A DNA stretch of 64,000 nt, taken from Deltaproteobacteria bacterium (GTDB lineage: Bacteria; Desulfobacterota; Desulfobacteria; Desulfobacterales; Desulfosarcinaceae). The stretch covers positions 1 to 64,000 of the forward strand of contig JAKALP010000004.1 in NCBI GenBank assembly GCA_021824175.1. Reading direction: 5' to 3'. The position numbers and the translations under genes are program-made. Of the stretch, positions 41,221 to 50,427 are shown piece by piece; the stretch's first letter is position 1, and every line of letters starts with the position of its first letter. The notes beneath the pieces are model-generated. The model was not told the DNA's origin and ran no database searches. It saw only the letters and a list, made by a program, of their open reading frames with translations.

Positions 41221-43800
41221 ATGAGGGTTGTGGATATCATTCGGGCATGGGGGCGAAAGCCGCAACCGATCCGGCTCGACCGCTCCACTACGTTCCAAGC
41301 CAAGTACTTCAGCTTCAAGGAACTATTAGCCGCCAACACGGGGTTGCTCGATATCATCGCGGAATTGGAAGAAGCGCTCCAGGGGCGGCGCGTTTTTGGC
41401 CTGGCCTATGTGCGCACCCAGGCCCATCGGGCCGTGCACCACACCCTGCGCATGATCCACGGCCTGAATTATATCGGCGGCCGCAAGTATCTGTCGCTGA
41501 TGGTGGTGCTGGATCAGATCGATAAACAGATCAAGGCGCTGATCGAGCAGCCCCAATCGGCGCGCGCCGGTGCGTTGGTCTTAGCCTACGACGGTATCAA
41601 TAAGGAGATGCTGGATTGGGTCGGCGGCAAAAGCGCCAATCTGGGAGAAGTTCACACAGCGCTCCAGATCCCCATTCCGGAAGGGTTTGCCATTACCACT
41701 CTGGCATTTGAGCGCTTCATGGCCAACGGCGATCTGGTGGAACGCGTGACCAATAAACTCAATGGCATTGATCCCACCCATCCCGAAAAGGTGGCCGAGG
41801 TGGGCGCCGCCATTCGTGAGCTCATCATGGCCGCCGAGGTTCCCGCCGAGTTACAAGCAGCCCTGGCCCAGGCCGCTTCCCAGTTATCCAGCCAATGCCC
41901 GCAGGGCGTGCCACTGCGTTTGGCCATGCGCAGCAGCGCCATCGGCGAGGACAGCGAGCTGACCTTTGCCGGCCAGTATCAATCCCTGCTCAATGTGACC
42001 GAAGATCAAGTGATTGATGCCTACCGCCGGATCGTGGCCAGCCTCTACACGGACCGCGCCCTGATGTATCGTCTGACCAAGGGCATTCCCGAAGAGCATA
42101 TGGCCATGGGCGTGGCCTGTCTGCAAATGGTACCTTCCGTGGCCAGCGGTGTCATGTACAGCAGGGACCCGGCCGACCCCGCCAAGCCGGATATCATTAT
42201 CAATGCCGTTTGGGGCCTGGGCCCCTACGCCGTGGATGGCATCGTGGCGCCCGATCTCTACATCGTGGACCGTGACAGCCACCGGATCCTGACCCATCAC
42301 ATCACCACCAAAGCTGTACAATTGATCATGGGCCCCGCTGGCGGCGTGACTGAAGCGCCGGTGGCGCCCGAGCGGCAGGCCGGCGCCTGTCTGACCCGGG
42401 ACCAGATTATGCAGCTGGCCGATTGGGCCGTCCGGCTGGAGCAGCACTACGGCACGCCCCAGGATATCGAGTGGGCTCTGGCTCCGGATGGCCGGCTGGT
42501 GCTCTTGCAAGCCAGACCCCTGCCGCTGATCTCATTGGAAAGGGTTCGAACCCAACAGGCGACGGCCCGGTATAACGACTACAAGGTTCTGGCCGACGGC
42601 GGGTTGGTGGTCTGCCCGGGGGTCGGCCACGGCCCGGCCTTTCATGTGGAATCGGCCGATGATCTAATGCGCATTGCCCAGGGGGCGGTGCTGGTGGCCA
42701 AGCACTCGTCGCCACGCTTTGTCATAGCCATGGCCAAGGTCAGCGCCATTGTGGCCGAGGTGGGCAGCATCACCGGCCATATGGCCTCTCTGGCCAGGGA
42801 GTTCAAAGTGCCCACGGTGCTCGAACTCAAGGATGCCAAGACGGTTATTCCCAATGGCGTCATGATCACCGTGGATGCCTTTGCCGGCGTGGTCTACGAA
42901 GGCCGGGTGGAGCCGCTGTTAGCCCTAAAACCGTTGGAGACCAGTGTCTACCGCGAGACCACTGCCTATCGCACCTTGCGCCAGGTCGCCGATCTGATCA
43001 TCCCCTTGAATCTGGTGGACCCCAAATCCAGCTATTTCAAGCCGGAGTCATGCCGCACCATTCATGACATCATGCGCATCGTCCATGAATTCTGCTACAA
43101 GGAGATGTTCCAGCTCAGCGACCTGGTCTCCTACCGGGAGGGCGCGGCGGTTAAACTGAACATGCCCTTGCCCATCGATCTTTATCTGATTGATTTGGGG
43201 GGCGGCCTGGAGCTCAAGGAGGGGGCCAGGCGCAAAGTCAAATTCAACGAGGTGCACTCCATTCCGCTCAAAGCCGTGCTCAAAGGCATGCTGCACAAGG
43301 ATCTGTGCTGCCCCGAACCGCGGCCCATCGAGCTGGCCGGCTTTTTCTCCGTGATGCGCGAGCAGATGCTGGCGCCGCCCACGCGCGCCGAGCGCTTCGG
43401 CGATCGCAGTTACGCCATCGTATCGGACAAATATCTCAACTTCAGCTCACGGGTGGGCTACCACTACAGTATTCTGGACAGCTATTGCGGCGAGAGTGTC
43501 AGCAAGAACTACATTACTTTCTCTTTCAAGGGCGGCGCGGCCGATGAAGTGCGGCGCAATCGCCGGGTGCGCGCCATTGCCCGGATTCTGGAGCGCCTCG
43601 ATTTTGCCGTGGAAGTCAAATCGGACCAGGTGGACGCCCGGCTGCTCAAATATGAAAATGCCACCATCGAAGATAAACTGGAGCAGATTGGCCGGCTGCT
43701 GCTGTATACGCGCCAGATGGATATGTTGATGAACAGCGAGGCCAGCGTGGAAACGGCGGCCCAGAGTTTTCTCAAGGAGAATTACAGACTTCAACATTAG
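41221..43800 (+). CDS. PEP-synthase-like phosphotransfer protein lacking the PEP-binding barrel
   Basis: 859 aa from ATG 41221 (GGAGG 8 bp upstream; ATG 41167 has none). Order: helical N-terminus (1-110), a PPDK/PEP-synthase ATP-grasp domain (about 118-440: DWVGGKSANLGEV, RSSAIGEDSELTFAGQYQS, DIEWALAPDGRLVLLQARPLP), a swivelling phospho-His domain with His520 in GSITGHMASLAREFKVPTV, and a 260-residue C-terminal domain (600-859) that is not the PEP-binding TIM barrel. ATP can therefore phosphorylate His520, but the usual acceptor site is absent, as in rifampin phosphotransferases. 15 bp upstream of a sensor kinase gene. I infer a signalling or unknown-substrate phosphotransferase. Confidence 0.85.
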   Translation: MRVVDIIRAWGRKPQPIRLDRSTTFQAKYFSFKELLAANTGLLDIIAELEEALQGRRVFGLAYVRTQAHRAVHHTLRMIHGLNYIGGRKYLSLMVVLDQIDKQIKALIEQPQSARAGALVLAYDGINKEMLDWVGGKSANLGEVHTALQIPIPEGFAITTLAFERFMANGDLVERVTNKLNGIDPTHPEKVAEVGAAIRELIMAAEVPAELQAALAQAASQLSSQCPQGVPLRLAMRSSAIGEDSELTFAGQYQSLLNVTEDQVIDAYRRIVASLYTDRALMYRLTKGIPEEHMAMGVACLQMVPSVASGVMYSRDPADPAKPDIIINAVWGLGPYAVDGIVAPDLYIVDRDSHRILTHHITTKAVQLIMGPAGGVTEAPVAPERQAGACLTRDQIMQLADWAVRLEQHYGTPQDIEWALAPDGRLVLLQARPLPLISLERVRTQQATARYNDYKVLADGGLVVCPGVGHGPAFHVESADDLMRIAQGAVLVAKHSSPRFVIAMAKVSAIVAEVGSITGHMASLAREFKVPTVLELKDAKTVIPNGVMITVDAFAGVVYEGRVEPLLALKPLETSVYRETTAYRTLRQVADLIIPLNLVDPKSSYFKPESCRTIHDIMRIVHEFCYKEMFQLSDLVSYREGAAVKLNMPLPIDLYLIDLGGGLELKEGARRKVKFNEVHSIPLKAVLKGMLHKDLCCPEPRPIELAGFFSVMREQMLAPPTRAERFGDRSYAIVSDKYLNFSSRVGYHYSILDSYCGESVSKNYITFSFKGGAADEVRRNRRVRAIARILERLDFAVEVKSDQVDARLLKYENATIEDKLEQIGRLLLYTRQMDMLMNSEASVETAAQSFLKENYRLQH

Positions 43801-43815
43801 GATGATCGACCGGAT

Positions 43816-45483
43816 ATGAAGCGACAATTATACCGACGGCTGCGGCTGCAAATCATTGGGTTGACTCTGGTGGTAGCCATCACACCGCTGGTCCTGCTGG
43901 GCGGGGCCATATATAACCAATTTGCCCGGGCCCACGAGGCGCGCATCGAAGACCAGATGCGTTTGCTGGCCAACTCCCAAAGCAGCGCCGTGGAAGTATT
44001 TCTACGCGAGCGCACCAATCTGCTGACCATGCTGGTGGAAACCCATGCCTTTGAACAGCTCGCCAACCAAGCGTTTCTAATGGATCTCTTTGAACGCCTG
44101 AACCGGCACAGCGATCAATTGGGTCTGGTGGACATGGGGGTGATCGACAACACCGGCCTGCATGTCTCGTATGTGGGCCCATTCAATCTCAAGGGGTTCA
44201 ACTACGAGCAGCAACCCTGGTTCGGCGAAGTAATGACCAAAGGCAAGTATGTCAGCGACGTGTATATGGGCTTCCGCCTCTTTCCCCATATCATCATTGC
44301 CGTGCGCGGCCGCACGGGTGAGCATCAATGGATTTTGCGGGCCACCATCGATCTGGACATGCTCAACCGCATGGTGAGCACCGCCCAGGCCGGCCGCATC
44401 GGCGATGCGTTTATCGTCAACGCCACCGGTATCTATCAAACCAAGCCGCGCTTCGAAGGCGCCATTTTGGATAACTCCAATATCGATCCCAAGGCCTTCA
44501 GCCAGGGCGCCACCATCGTGACCAAAAAAGATCAGGGGGCCATCACCTATTACTTCGCCGGTTCCTGGCTGAAGAATAAAAACTGGTTGCTGGTGATCCG
44601 CCAGCAGACCGACGATGAAGTGGGCGGTTTACTTCACACCCGCAACACGGTTATTTTGATCATCGCCTTGGGTGTTCTGGCCATTATCATTACCACTATC
44701 TTTATCACCAACATCGTGGTGCGCCATCTGGAGGCCGCCCATCAGGAGCTGGATATGCTCAGTTCCCAGTTGGTGCAGTCCGAAAAGCTGGCCGCCCTGG
44801 GCAAAATGGCCACGGGCATTGCCCATGAGATCAACAACCCCCTGGCCGTGATCGGCGAAAAAGCCGGCTGGATGAAGGACCTGCTGGAAGAAGAGGAGTT
44901 TAAAAACAGCTCCAACCTGAAGGAGTATCTCTCCTCGGTGGCCAAAATCGAGGAGCACGTGGAGCGGGCGCGCAAAATCACCCATAACATGCTGGGGTTT
45001 GCCCGCCGCATGGAGCCCCGCCTGGATGATGTCGAAGTCAACCGCGTGGTGGATCAAACCATCGAGTTGCTCTCCAACCACGCCCGTATCCAGAATATCG
45101 AAATCCGCAAAGCCTATCACTCGGCCTTGCCGATCATCGCCAGTGACCAGTCCCAATTGCAGCAGGTAATTTTGAATTTGATGAACAATGCCGTGGATGC
45201 CATCGGCAGCAACGGGCAAATTGAGGTCGCCACGGCCTTGGAGAACAATCATATCTTCATCCATGTCAAGGACGACGGGCCGGGCATCCCTAAGGAGCTG
45301 CAGCGCCGCATTTTCGATCCCTTTTTCACCACTAAACCCACCGGCCGGGGCACCGGCCTGGGATTGTCCATCAGCTACAGCATCATTGCCAAGTTGGGGG
45401 GTACATTGTCATTCCAGAGCGAACCTGGTAAGGGAACCACGTTTACGGTATCTTTGCCCGTGGTGACACCGGAGAAGAAATAG
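43816..45483 (+). CDS. Cache-domain sensor histidine kinase (NtrB-like core)
   Basis: 555 aa. TM1 (about 12-32), periplasmic double-Cache domain (35-270: VIDNTGLHVSYVGPF, YEQQPWFGEV, YVSDVYMGFRLFPHIIIAV), TM2 (about 275-300), HisKA with His337 (GIAHEINNPLAVIGEKAGWMKDLL) and HATPase (NNAVDAIG, DDGPGIP, GTGLGLS). It senses a small extracellular ligand and phosphorylates the receiver encoded 16 bp downstream. The core is a close paralogue of the kinase part at 62535. Confidence 0.95.
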   Translation: MKRQLYRRLRLQIIGLTLVVAITPLVLLGGAIYNQFARAHEARIEDQMRLLANSQSSAVEVFLRERTNLLTMLVETHAFEQLANQAFLMDLFERLNRHSDQLGLVDMGVIDNTGLHVSYVGPFNLKGFNYEQQPWFGEVMTKGKYVSDVYMGFRLFPHIIIAVRGRTGEHQWILRATIDLDMLNRMVSTAQAGRIGDAFIVNATGIYQTKPRFEGAILDNSNIDPKAFSQGATIVTKKDQGAITYYFAGSWLKNKNWLLVIRQQTDDEVGGLLHTRNTVILIIALGVLAIIITTIFITNIVVRHLEAAHQELDMLSSQLVQSEKLAALGKMATGIAHEINNPLAVIGEKAGWMKDLLEEEEFKNSSNLKEYLSSVAKIEEHVERARKITHNMLGFARRMEPRLDDVEVNRVVDQTIELLSNHARIQNIEIRKAYHSALPIIASDQSQLQQVILNLMNNAVDAIGSNGQIEVATALENNHIFIHVKDDGPGIPKELQRRIFDPFFTTKPTGRGTGLGLSISYSIIAKLGGTLSFQSEPGKGTTFTVSLPVVTPEKK

Positions 45484-45499
45484 GACAAAGGATGGCCGC

Positions 45500-45889
45500 A
45501 TGACGACTTTCAGCGTATTAGTGATCGATGATGAAGAAGACTTCGTAACAACTCTAGTCAATCGCCTGCAGAAGCGCAAAATCGAGGCCCAGGGCGTAAC
45601 GAGCGGTGAAGCGGCCCTTGAGGCCCTGGCCAAGGCCGATTTCGATGTCATTTTGCTGGATATCAAAATGCCCGGCGGCATGGACGGCATCGAAACCCTG
45701 CGGGAGATCCGCAAGCGCCAGCCCCAGGCGGAAGTAATTCTACTCACCGGCCACGCCTCGGTGGAAACCAGCATCGAAGGCATGAATTTGGGAGCCTATG
45801 ACTACCTGCTCAAGCCGGTCAAGTTGGAAGATCTGCTGGTGAAGATCGCCGCCGCGTATGAGAAGAAATCGACGCAGGACAAAAGCTGA
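45500..45889 (+). CDS. Response-regulator receiver protein
   Basis: 129 aa, receiver only: VIDDEEDF pocket, Asp54 in LLDIKMPGGMDG, LLTGHAS and KPVKLEDL. AAAGGATGGCCGC precedes ATG 45500. No output domain, so it would act on another protein. It sits directly after its likely kinase and is similar to the N-terminal receiver of the fusion at 62535. Ends the operon that begins at 41221. Confidence 0.95.
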   Translation: MTTFSVLVIDDEEDFVTTLVNRLQKRKIEAQGVTSGEAALEALAKADFDVILLDIKMPGGMDGIETLREIRKRQPQAEVILLTGHASVETSIEGMNLGAYDYLLKPVKLEDLLVKIAAAYEKKSTQDKS

Positions 45890-45970
45890 GATGGCTATCC
45901 GCCCGAAGGCTGGAGATTTACGGCCACGGCCATATATTCTTCCTACAGGTCAGTATACTCATAACCATAA

Positions 45971-46171
45971 GGCACAAAGGCACAGAGGCGCAAAGGCACA
46001 GAGGGGCTAAGGGACTGAGGGACAAAATAGAAGCGGTTTTTCATGGTATTTTGCGATTGGAAAAATCATCGAAGCCAGAACCTCAGCCACCCTTGGACTA
46101 ATTGCATTACCTTTGCTTTTCCATGCCTTTGAATACCCCTTTGCAACTTTGTGCCTTTGTGCCTTTGTGCC
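45971..46171. repeat. Inverted octamer tracts (GGCACAAA type)
   Basis: Left: GGCACAAA, GGCACAGA, GGCGCAAA, GGCACAGA, GGGGCTAA, GGGACTGA, GGGACAAA (45971-46026). Right: TTTGTGCC three times (46148-46171). Same words as 697-768, with inverted arms around about 120 nt. The gap 45890-46217 holds nothing else. Confidence 0.9.
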
Positions 46172-46217
46172 TGTAGTAAAAAATAAGTGATAATAATTTC
46201 ACCAGAGCGTACCAGGC

Positions 46218-46922
46218 TCAGGCGCGGATTTGCTTCAATTCGATGGCCCCTTGCGGTGTGTGATCCGCCCGCAGCACGAAGTCAAATCGATTCAATTCCA
46301 GGCATAGTTCAAGGTCTTCGGCCGGCAGGTCCGGGCTGTGGCCATCGAGGAATTTTTTCGCCGCCGGGCTTTGCATGATTGTACTTCGCATGGCCGCGAA
46401 ATCCGGCGTACGGCCCAACAAGTACTCTTGAAGGTATTGGGCGCAAAGCAGATCTTCAACCGCCGGTCGATCTTCACTGCCCATGCACACCAGCGATACC
46501 ACGGTGGCCGCCCGGCGCCGGATGTACTCGACGATGGCGTCGGCATTGACGAAACTGCCGGTCAACACCTGTTGCGCCTGGCGGGCCGCCGCCAGCCCTT
46601 GGGTGCCATTGGAGGTGGTCAGAATCACGGTTCGGTCGTGCCAATCCCGTCCCAGAACTTGGCCGGGGGAGTTGCCTAAATCGAACCCGGCCAGGCGATA
46701 CCCGCGACGTTCCCCCATGAGAATGGCTTCGGGATAATTGAGCTTTAAGCGCTGAGCCTCTTCGGCCTCGGCCACGGCCAGCAGTGTGGCGGCGCCGGCG
46801 GCCTTCAGGTAACAAGCCGTGGAAAAAGCGCGCAGGACGTCGATGACCACGGCGACGCCGCGCGCCTGGGGAGCCCCTTGGAGGCCATGCAGGGTGATGA
46901 TGTGAAGGGGTCTGTCGGTCAT
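46218..46922 (-). CDS. comB: 2-phosphosulfolactate phosphatase family protein
   Basis: 234 aa. ComB removes phosphate from 2-phosphosulfolactate in coenzyme M or sulfolactate metabolism. Seen: VVIDVLRAFSTACY, LMGERRGYRLAGFDLGNSP and LTTSNGTQGLAAA, the three family blocks with the metal-binding acidic residues. Start ATG 46922 lacks a strong site (CGAGGGCCC). No other CoM-type gene is nearby, so the true substrate may differ; a link with sulfonate export at 39358 is speculative. Confidence 0.9.
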   Translation of the reverse strand: MTDRPLHIITLHGLQGAPQARGVAVVIDVLRAFSTACYLKAAGAATLLAVAEAEEAQRLKLNYPEAILMGERRGYRLAGFDLGNSPGQVLGRDWHDRTVILTTSNGTQGLAAARQAQQVLTGSFVNADAIVEYIRRRAATVVSLVCMGSEDRPAVEDLLCAQYLQEYLLGRTPDFAAMRSTIMQSPAAKKFLDGHSPDLPAEDLELCLELNRFDFVLRADHTPQGAIELKQIRA

Positions 46923-47175
46923 GGGCCCTCGATCCAGTTGGGCAACTTTAGGGTTGTTCGGCTTGTGGAATCAACAAAAACCATTAGTATTTTCGCTCGC
47001 ACAGCTGCCGTTGCGCGCCTATCCCGCCTGTGGTAGGGTGATTTAAATCGACCCAAACTCATTCAGCAGATCCGTTCGCCTCGTGCCATTTTCCTGCGCT
47101 TGATCATCACTTCCCCCCCACGCCATCCACCTGAAGCTGCGCTATTAAAAAACAACTTACAAGGAGGGTGCTTGA

Positions 47176-48771
47176 ATGTTCGTCAGCCAGGAGACGGCCG
47201 TTATTCAGAAAATCCTTGCCAGGGGGGATCAAACCGAATCCGCGGTGGCCCATCAAACCATATTGACTATTCTGGACAGTATGGAGGCCATCATTTATGC
47301 CGCGGATATAGAAACTTTCGCCATCCTGTTCATGAACCGCCGCATGCGTGAAGTATTTAAGCAGGAAGAAATGGCGCAGCCCTGTTTCAAGGTGGTTCAT
47401 CGGCGGTCGTCGCCTTGCGAGAATTGCACGCGCCATCAACTGCTCGATGCCCAGGGCAATCCGCGGGAAGCCCAGATCTGGGAAGCCATGGATGCGGACA
47501 AGACCCGTTGGTACCTGCATCACAACCGCGCCGTGCGCTGGGCGGATGGCCGCTATGTGCGTCTGCATGTGGCCACGGACATCAGCGCGGTGAAACTGCT
47601 GGAGCAGGAGCGCATCCAAAACGAAACCCGCATGCGTCAAACCCAGAAGATGGAAGCCCTGGGCACCCTGGCGGGCGGTATCGCCCACGATTTTAACAAT
47701 ATTCTGTCCGCCATTCTCGGATATGCGGATCTCGCCTTGGATGATGCCCGGCGCGGTATTGCCGCCCCGGCGTATGTGGGTCAGATCATCAGCGCCGGGC
47801 AACGAGCCCGGGATCTGGTGCAGCAGATTCTCACCTTTAGCCGCCAGACCGAAACCGAGGCCAAACCCATCCAGATCCAGCCCATTGTCAAGGAGGCCCT
47901 GAAACTGTTGCGGGCCGCGTTGCCGTCGACCATTGCCATCGAACTGAAAATTGAAAGCGAAACCACCATCCTGGCGGACCCTGTGCAAATCCATCAAGTG
48001 ATCATGAATCTTTGCACCAACGCCGGGCATGCCATGCGGGCCGATGGCGGACAGTTGAATGTCTTGATCGCCGAAGAGGTCCTGGGCGAAGAGTTTGCCA
48101 GGAACCACCATGGTGTGCAACCTGGGCCCCATCTGCTTCTGGAAGTCAGAGACACTGGCCATGGCATTGCACCAGCCCACCTGGATAAGATTTTTGACCC
48201 TTATTTTACTACCAAGGGCAAGAGCGAGGGCACGGGCCTGGGGCTGGCCGTGGTGCAGGGCATTGTGCAGAGTTGCCGCGGCGCCATCGCCGTGGAGAGC
48301 ACTCTGGGGCAAGGCACCGCGTTTAAGATTTATCTTCCCATCAGTTCCAGGACCGGCCTGGCCGCCTCGGCCATTGAGTCATTGGCCCCCGTGGGAAGAG
48401 AACGCATCCTTTTTGTGGATGATGAGTTGCCGCTGGCCGAGCTGGGCAAGGAGTTATTGGAACGCCTGGGCTACCATGTGACCATCCGCACCAAAAGTAT
48501 TGAAGCCCTGGCCCTGTTCGAGAGACATCCCCTTGATTTCGACCTGGTGATCACCGATATGACCATGCCTTTTATGACCGGTGAGCAGTTGGCGGAAAAG
48601 CTGTTGCTGATCCGCCCCAAGATACCCATCATCATCTGCACCGGTTACAGCCAAAGGGTGACCCCCGAAATGATGGCGCGATTGGGTATCCGCGCTTTGT
48701 TGATGAAGCCCTTGATCCGCAACGATATGGCCGCGGCCATTCGCAAGGCTCTGGATAACCCTGTTAGATAG
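47176..48771 (+). CDS. Soluble PAS hybrid sensor histidine kinase with cysteine-rich PAS
   Basis: 531 aa, AAGGAGGG upstream. Order: PAS (about 28-145) holding a Cys trio (CFKVV...SPCENC, about 76-90), HisKA with His171 (GIAHDFNNILSAILG), HATPase (DTGHGIA, GTGLGLAV) and receiver with Asp461 (TDMTMPFMTG). No membrane segment. The Cys motif could bind a metal, cluster or heme, or sense thiol redox state (inference). From His171 on it closely follows the kinase at 10979, indicating duplication with different input domains. Followed by a good terminator. Confidence 0.95.
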   Translation: MFVSQETAVIQKILARGDQTESAVAHQTILTILDSMEAIIYAADIETFAILFMNRRMREVFKQEEMAQPCFKVVHRRSSPCENCTRHQLLDAQGNPREAQIWEAMDADKTRWYLHHNRAVRWADGRYVRLHVATDISAVKLLEQERIQNETRMRQTQKMEALGTLAGGIAHDFNNILSAILGYADLALDDARRGIAAPAYVGQIISAGQRARDLVQQILTFSRQTETEAKPIQIQPIVKEALKLLRAALPSTIAIELKIESETTILADPVQIHQVIMNLCTNAGHAMRADGGQLNVLIAEEVLGEEFARNHHGVQPGPHLLLEVRDTGHGIAPAHLDKIFDPYFTTKGKSEGTGLGLAVVQGIVQSCRGAIAVESTLGQGTAFKIYLPISSRTGLAASAIESLAPVGRERILFVDDELPLAELGKELLERLGYHVTIRTKSIEALALFERHPLDFDLVITDMTMPFMTGEQLAEKLLLIRPKIPIIICTGYSQRVTPEMMARLGIRALLMKPLIRNDMAAAIRKALDNPVR

Positions 48772-48782
48772 TTAATAACAAG

Positions 48783-48826
48783 TCGGGTCACACCCACGTA
48801 TAAGTGGATGTGACCCGAATTATTTT
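48783..48826 (+). terminator. Rho-independent terminator
   Basis: TCGGGTCACACCCAC pairs with GTGGATGTGACCCGA (one mismatch) around 6 nt and is followed by ATTATTTT. Confidence 0.88.
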
Positions 48827-48910
48827 ACTCACCAAACCACTCCGGGGGGGACCTCGGCGCTCAACCAAGGGGCATGGGATACAGAGGGCTTGATGGTGAT
48901 TACGCCGCGA

Positions 48911-49954
48911 TCACATCGGGGGCAGCGTTTTCAATGCCTTAACCACCTCGGCCGGATTGCTGATCAACATGGAGTGGCAGGCATCGGATTTATCGACCTT
49001 GCGATAGAAGAGGCCCAGGGTGTTGCCGGTCAGGTAGTTGTAAAGATCGTCAAGATCGCCGGCAGGCACCAGCACATCCTGGCTGAAGGAAATCACATTC
49101 AGCAAGGTGCCTTTGCAGATCGAGAAGGCTCCCTCGCGGGCATCGGGCCGGGGAAAACCCTGGGGCGCGAGTATGCCCACCAGCTGCAGCACGGTGTAGT
49201 AAGGCTCGGGCGCATTGTAGGCCGCGGTATCCGCCAGAGACGGAGCATTGGGTACCAACGAGCCGTCGAGAACGGTGAAGGAGCCGCCATAAAGAGCCGC
49301 TTCGGGTGTCAGGTCAATATAGGTTCCCAGGGAGGGCGTATACTTCACAAAGGGCGAGATATCCGACGGGGGACCCTGGGTCCAGACCGAGCTGGCTGCT
49401 GGAACCGGCGCCAGCAGCACGGCGCGGAAGATGCCCAGGTGGGCCAGGCTCAGATCTTGTTTCAGCAATGCTTCCTGCAGACCCTGGATGGCCAAGCCGC
49501 CCATGCTGTGGCCCATGATCACGCGCGGGCCCAAATTCATGGCTTGCAGGGCAATGATGCTTTGCATGATCACGCTGATGTTGTCGTCAATGAGCAGGTT
49601 GCCGAAAGGCCCACCCGGCAGATTCTCGGGCATGGGGCTTTTGCCGTGGCCGGGCAGGTCGATGGCGATGACCCGTTTAACGGTGCGGCCCAAAAAGCCA
49701 TCCTTGTACATCGCATCGACCAATGGTTGCCAGGAGGCGGCGTTGCCGGTCAGGCCATGCACGGCCAGGATTGTGGCGCCGGTGCACCAGGCTTTGGAGT
49801 TTTCAAAAATGGTGGCGCTGATGACGGCGGAGCCGGCGCGCAGTTGAACCGGAAATTGAATATCCCGATCCGCGGAAGCGGTGGTGACCATCATTCCGCA
49901 AACAAGGATCGCCAGGACTAGTGATACAGTTGCAGTCAAATGCCGCATTCTCAT
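48911..49954 (-). CDS. Exported alpha/beta hydrolase
   Basis: 347 aa from ATG 49954 (AGGAGAGAAC upstream). Signal peptide ending TTASA|DR. Alpha/beta-hydrolase fold: VHGLTGNAASW oxyanion loop, IDLPGHGKS, nucleophile Ser in MGHSMGG, and catalytic His in SDACHSML. Would act in the periplasm on an ester or amide; substrate unknown. Alone on the minus strand. Confidence 0.9.
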   Translation of the reverse strand: MRMRHLTATVSLVLAILVCGMMVTTASADRDIQFPVQLRAGSAVISATIFENSKAWCTGATILAVHGLTGNAASWQPLVDAMYKDGFLGRTVKRVIAIDLPGHGKSPMPENLPGGPFGNLLIDDNISVIMQSIIALQAMNLGPRVIMGHSMGGLAIQGLQEALLKQDLSLAHLGIFRAVLLAPVPAASSVWTQGPPSDISPFVKYTPSLGTYIDLTPEAALYGGSFTVLDGSLVPNAPSLADTAAYNAPEPYYTVLQLVGILAPQGFPRPDAREGAFSICKGTLLNVISFSQDVLVPAGDLDDLYNYLTGNTLGLFYRKVDKSDACHSMLISNPAEVVKALKTLPPM

Positions 49955-50190
49955 AGTGTTCTCTCCTAATTCAGAAATAAGTGAATAATGTGAGCGCCAA
50001 GCGTCCCATGACACCCCTGTCCGCCGATGCACGACCCACAAGGGTGAAGTACCCAAAGTAAAAAAAGTTGATCAGGATCATTCAAACTGATCGATATGTA
50101 TTGCTGCTAATAAAGCCCCAGTTGACAAGGAGATTTATATCAAAGCGGAGAAGAAAAACAAATCGCTTCGAAATCCCTGTAGTATTTATA

Positions 50191-50227
50191 TAGGTAAACC
50201 CCCTGGATTTGGCTTGGGTTTTACCTA
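50191..50227. repeat. Hairpin TAGGTAAACCC
   Basis: TAGGTAAACCC pairs with GGGTTTTACCTA (one extra T) around about 14 nt, in the gap 49955-50427. Confidence 0.5.
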
Positions 50228-50280
50228 AAGTCCGTGGAGAAGATCTCTCTTTGTTGGGTGCGATCTCACTATCAAGCGCT

Positions 50281-50302
50281 CCCTCTCCCCGAGGGGAGAG
50301 GG
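50281..50302. repeat. Perfect palindrome CCCTCTCCCC
   Basis: CCCTCTCCCC and GGGGAGAGGG around GA, followed by TTGGCGTGAGGGGG. A word type dispersed in many genomes (from memory). Nothing else supported in 49955-50427. Confidence 0.75.
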
Positions 50303-50427
50303 TTGGCGTGAGGGGGCTGCCACCTATTAACGGGATAGGTGCGATTACCCTGCTCCCAGAGCAAAGAATGATTGCAATGGACAAGGTGATATTCTACAGT
50401 GGCGGGCAATAAGGAGATCTTTTCGGC

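Noticed and set aside
50082-50384. 100-codon minus-strand ORF in the gap before 50428
   Set aside because: Crosses two palindromes, has low-complexity composition and no ribosome site.
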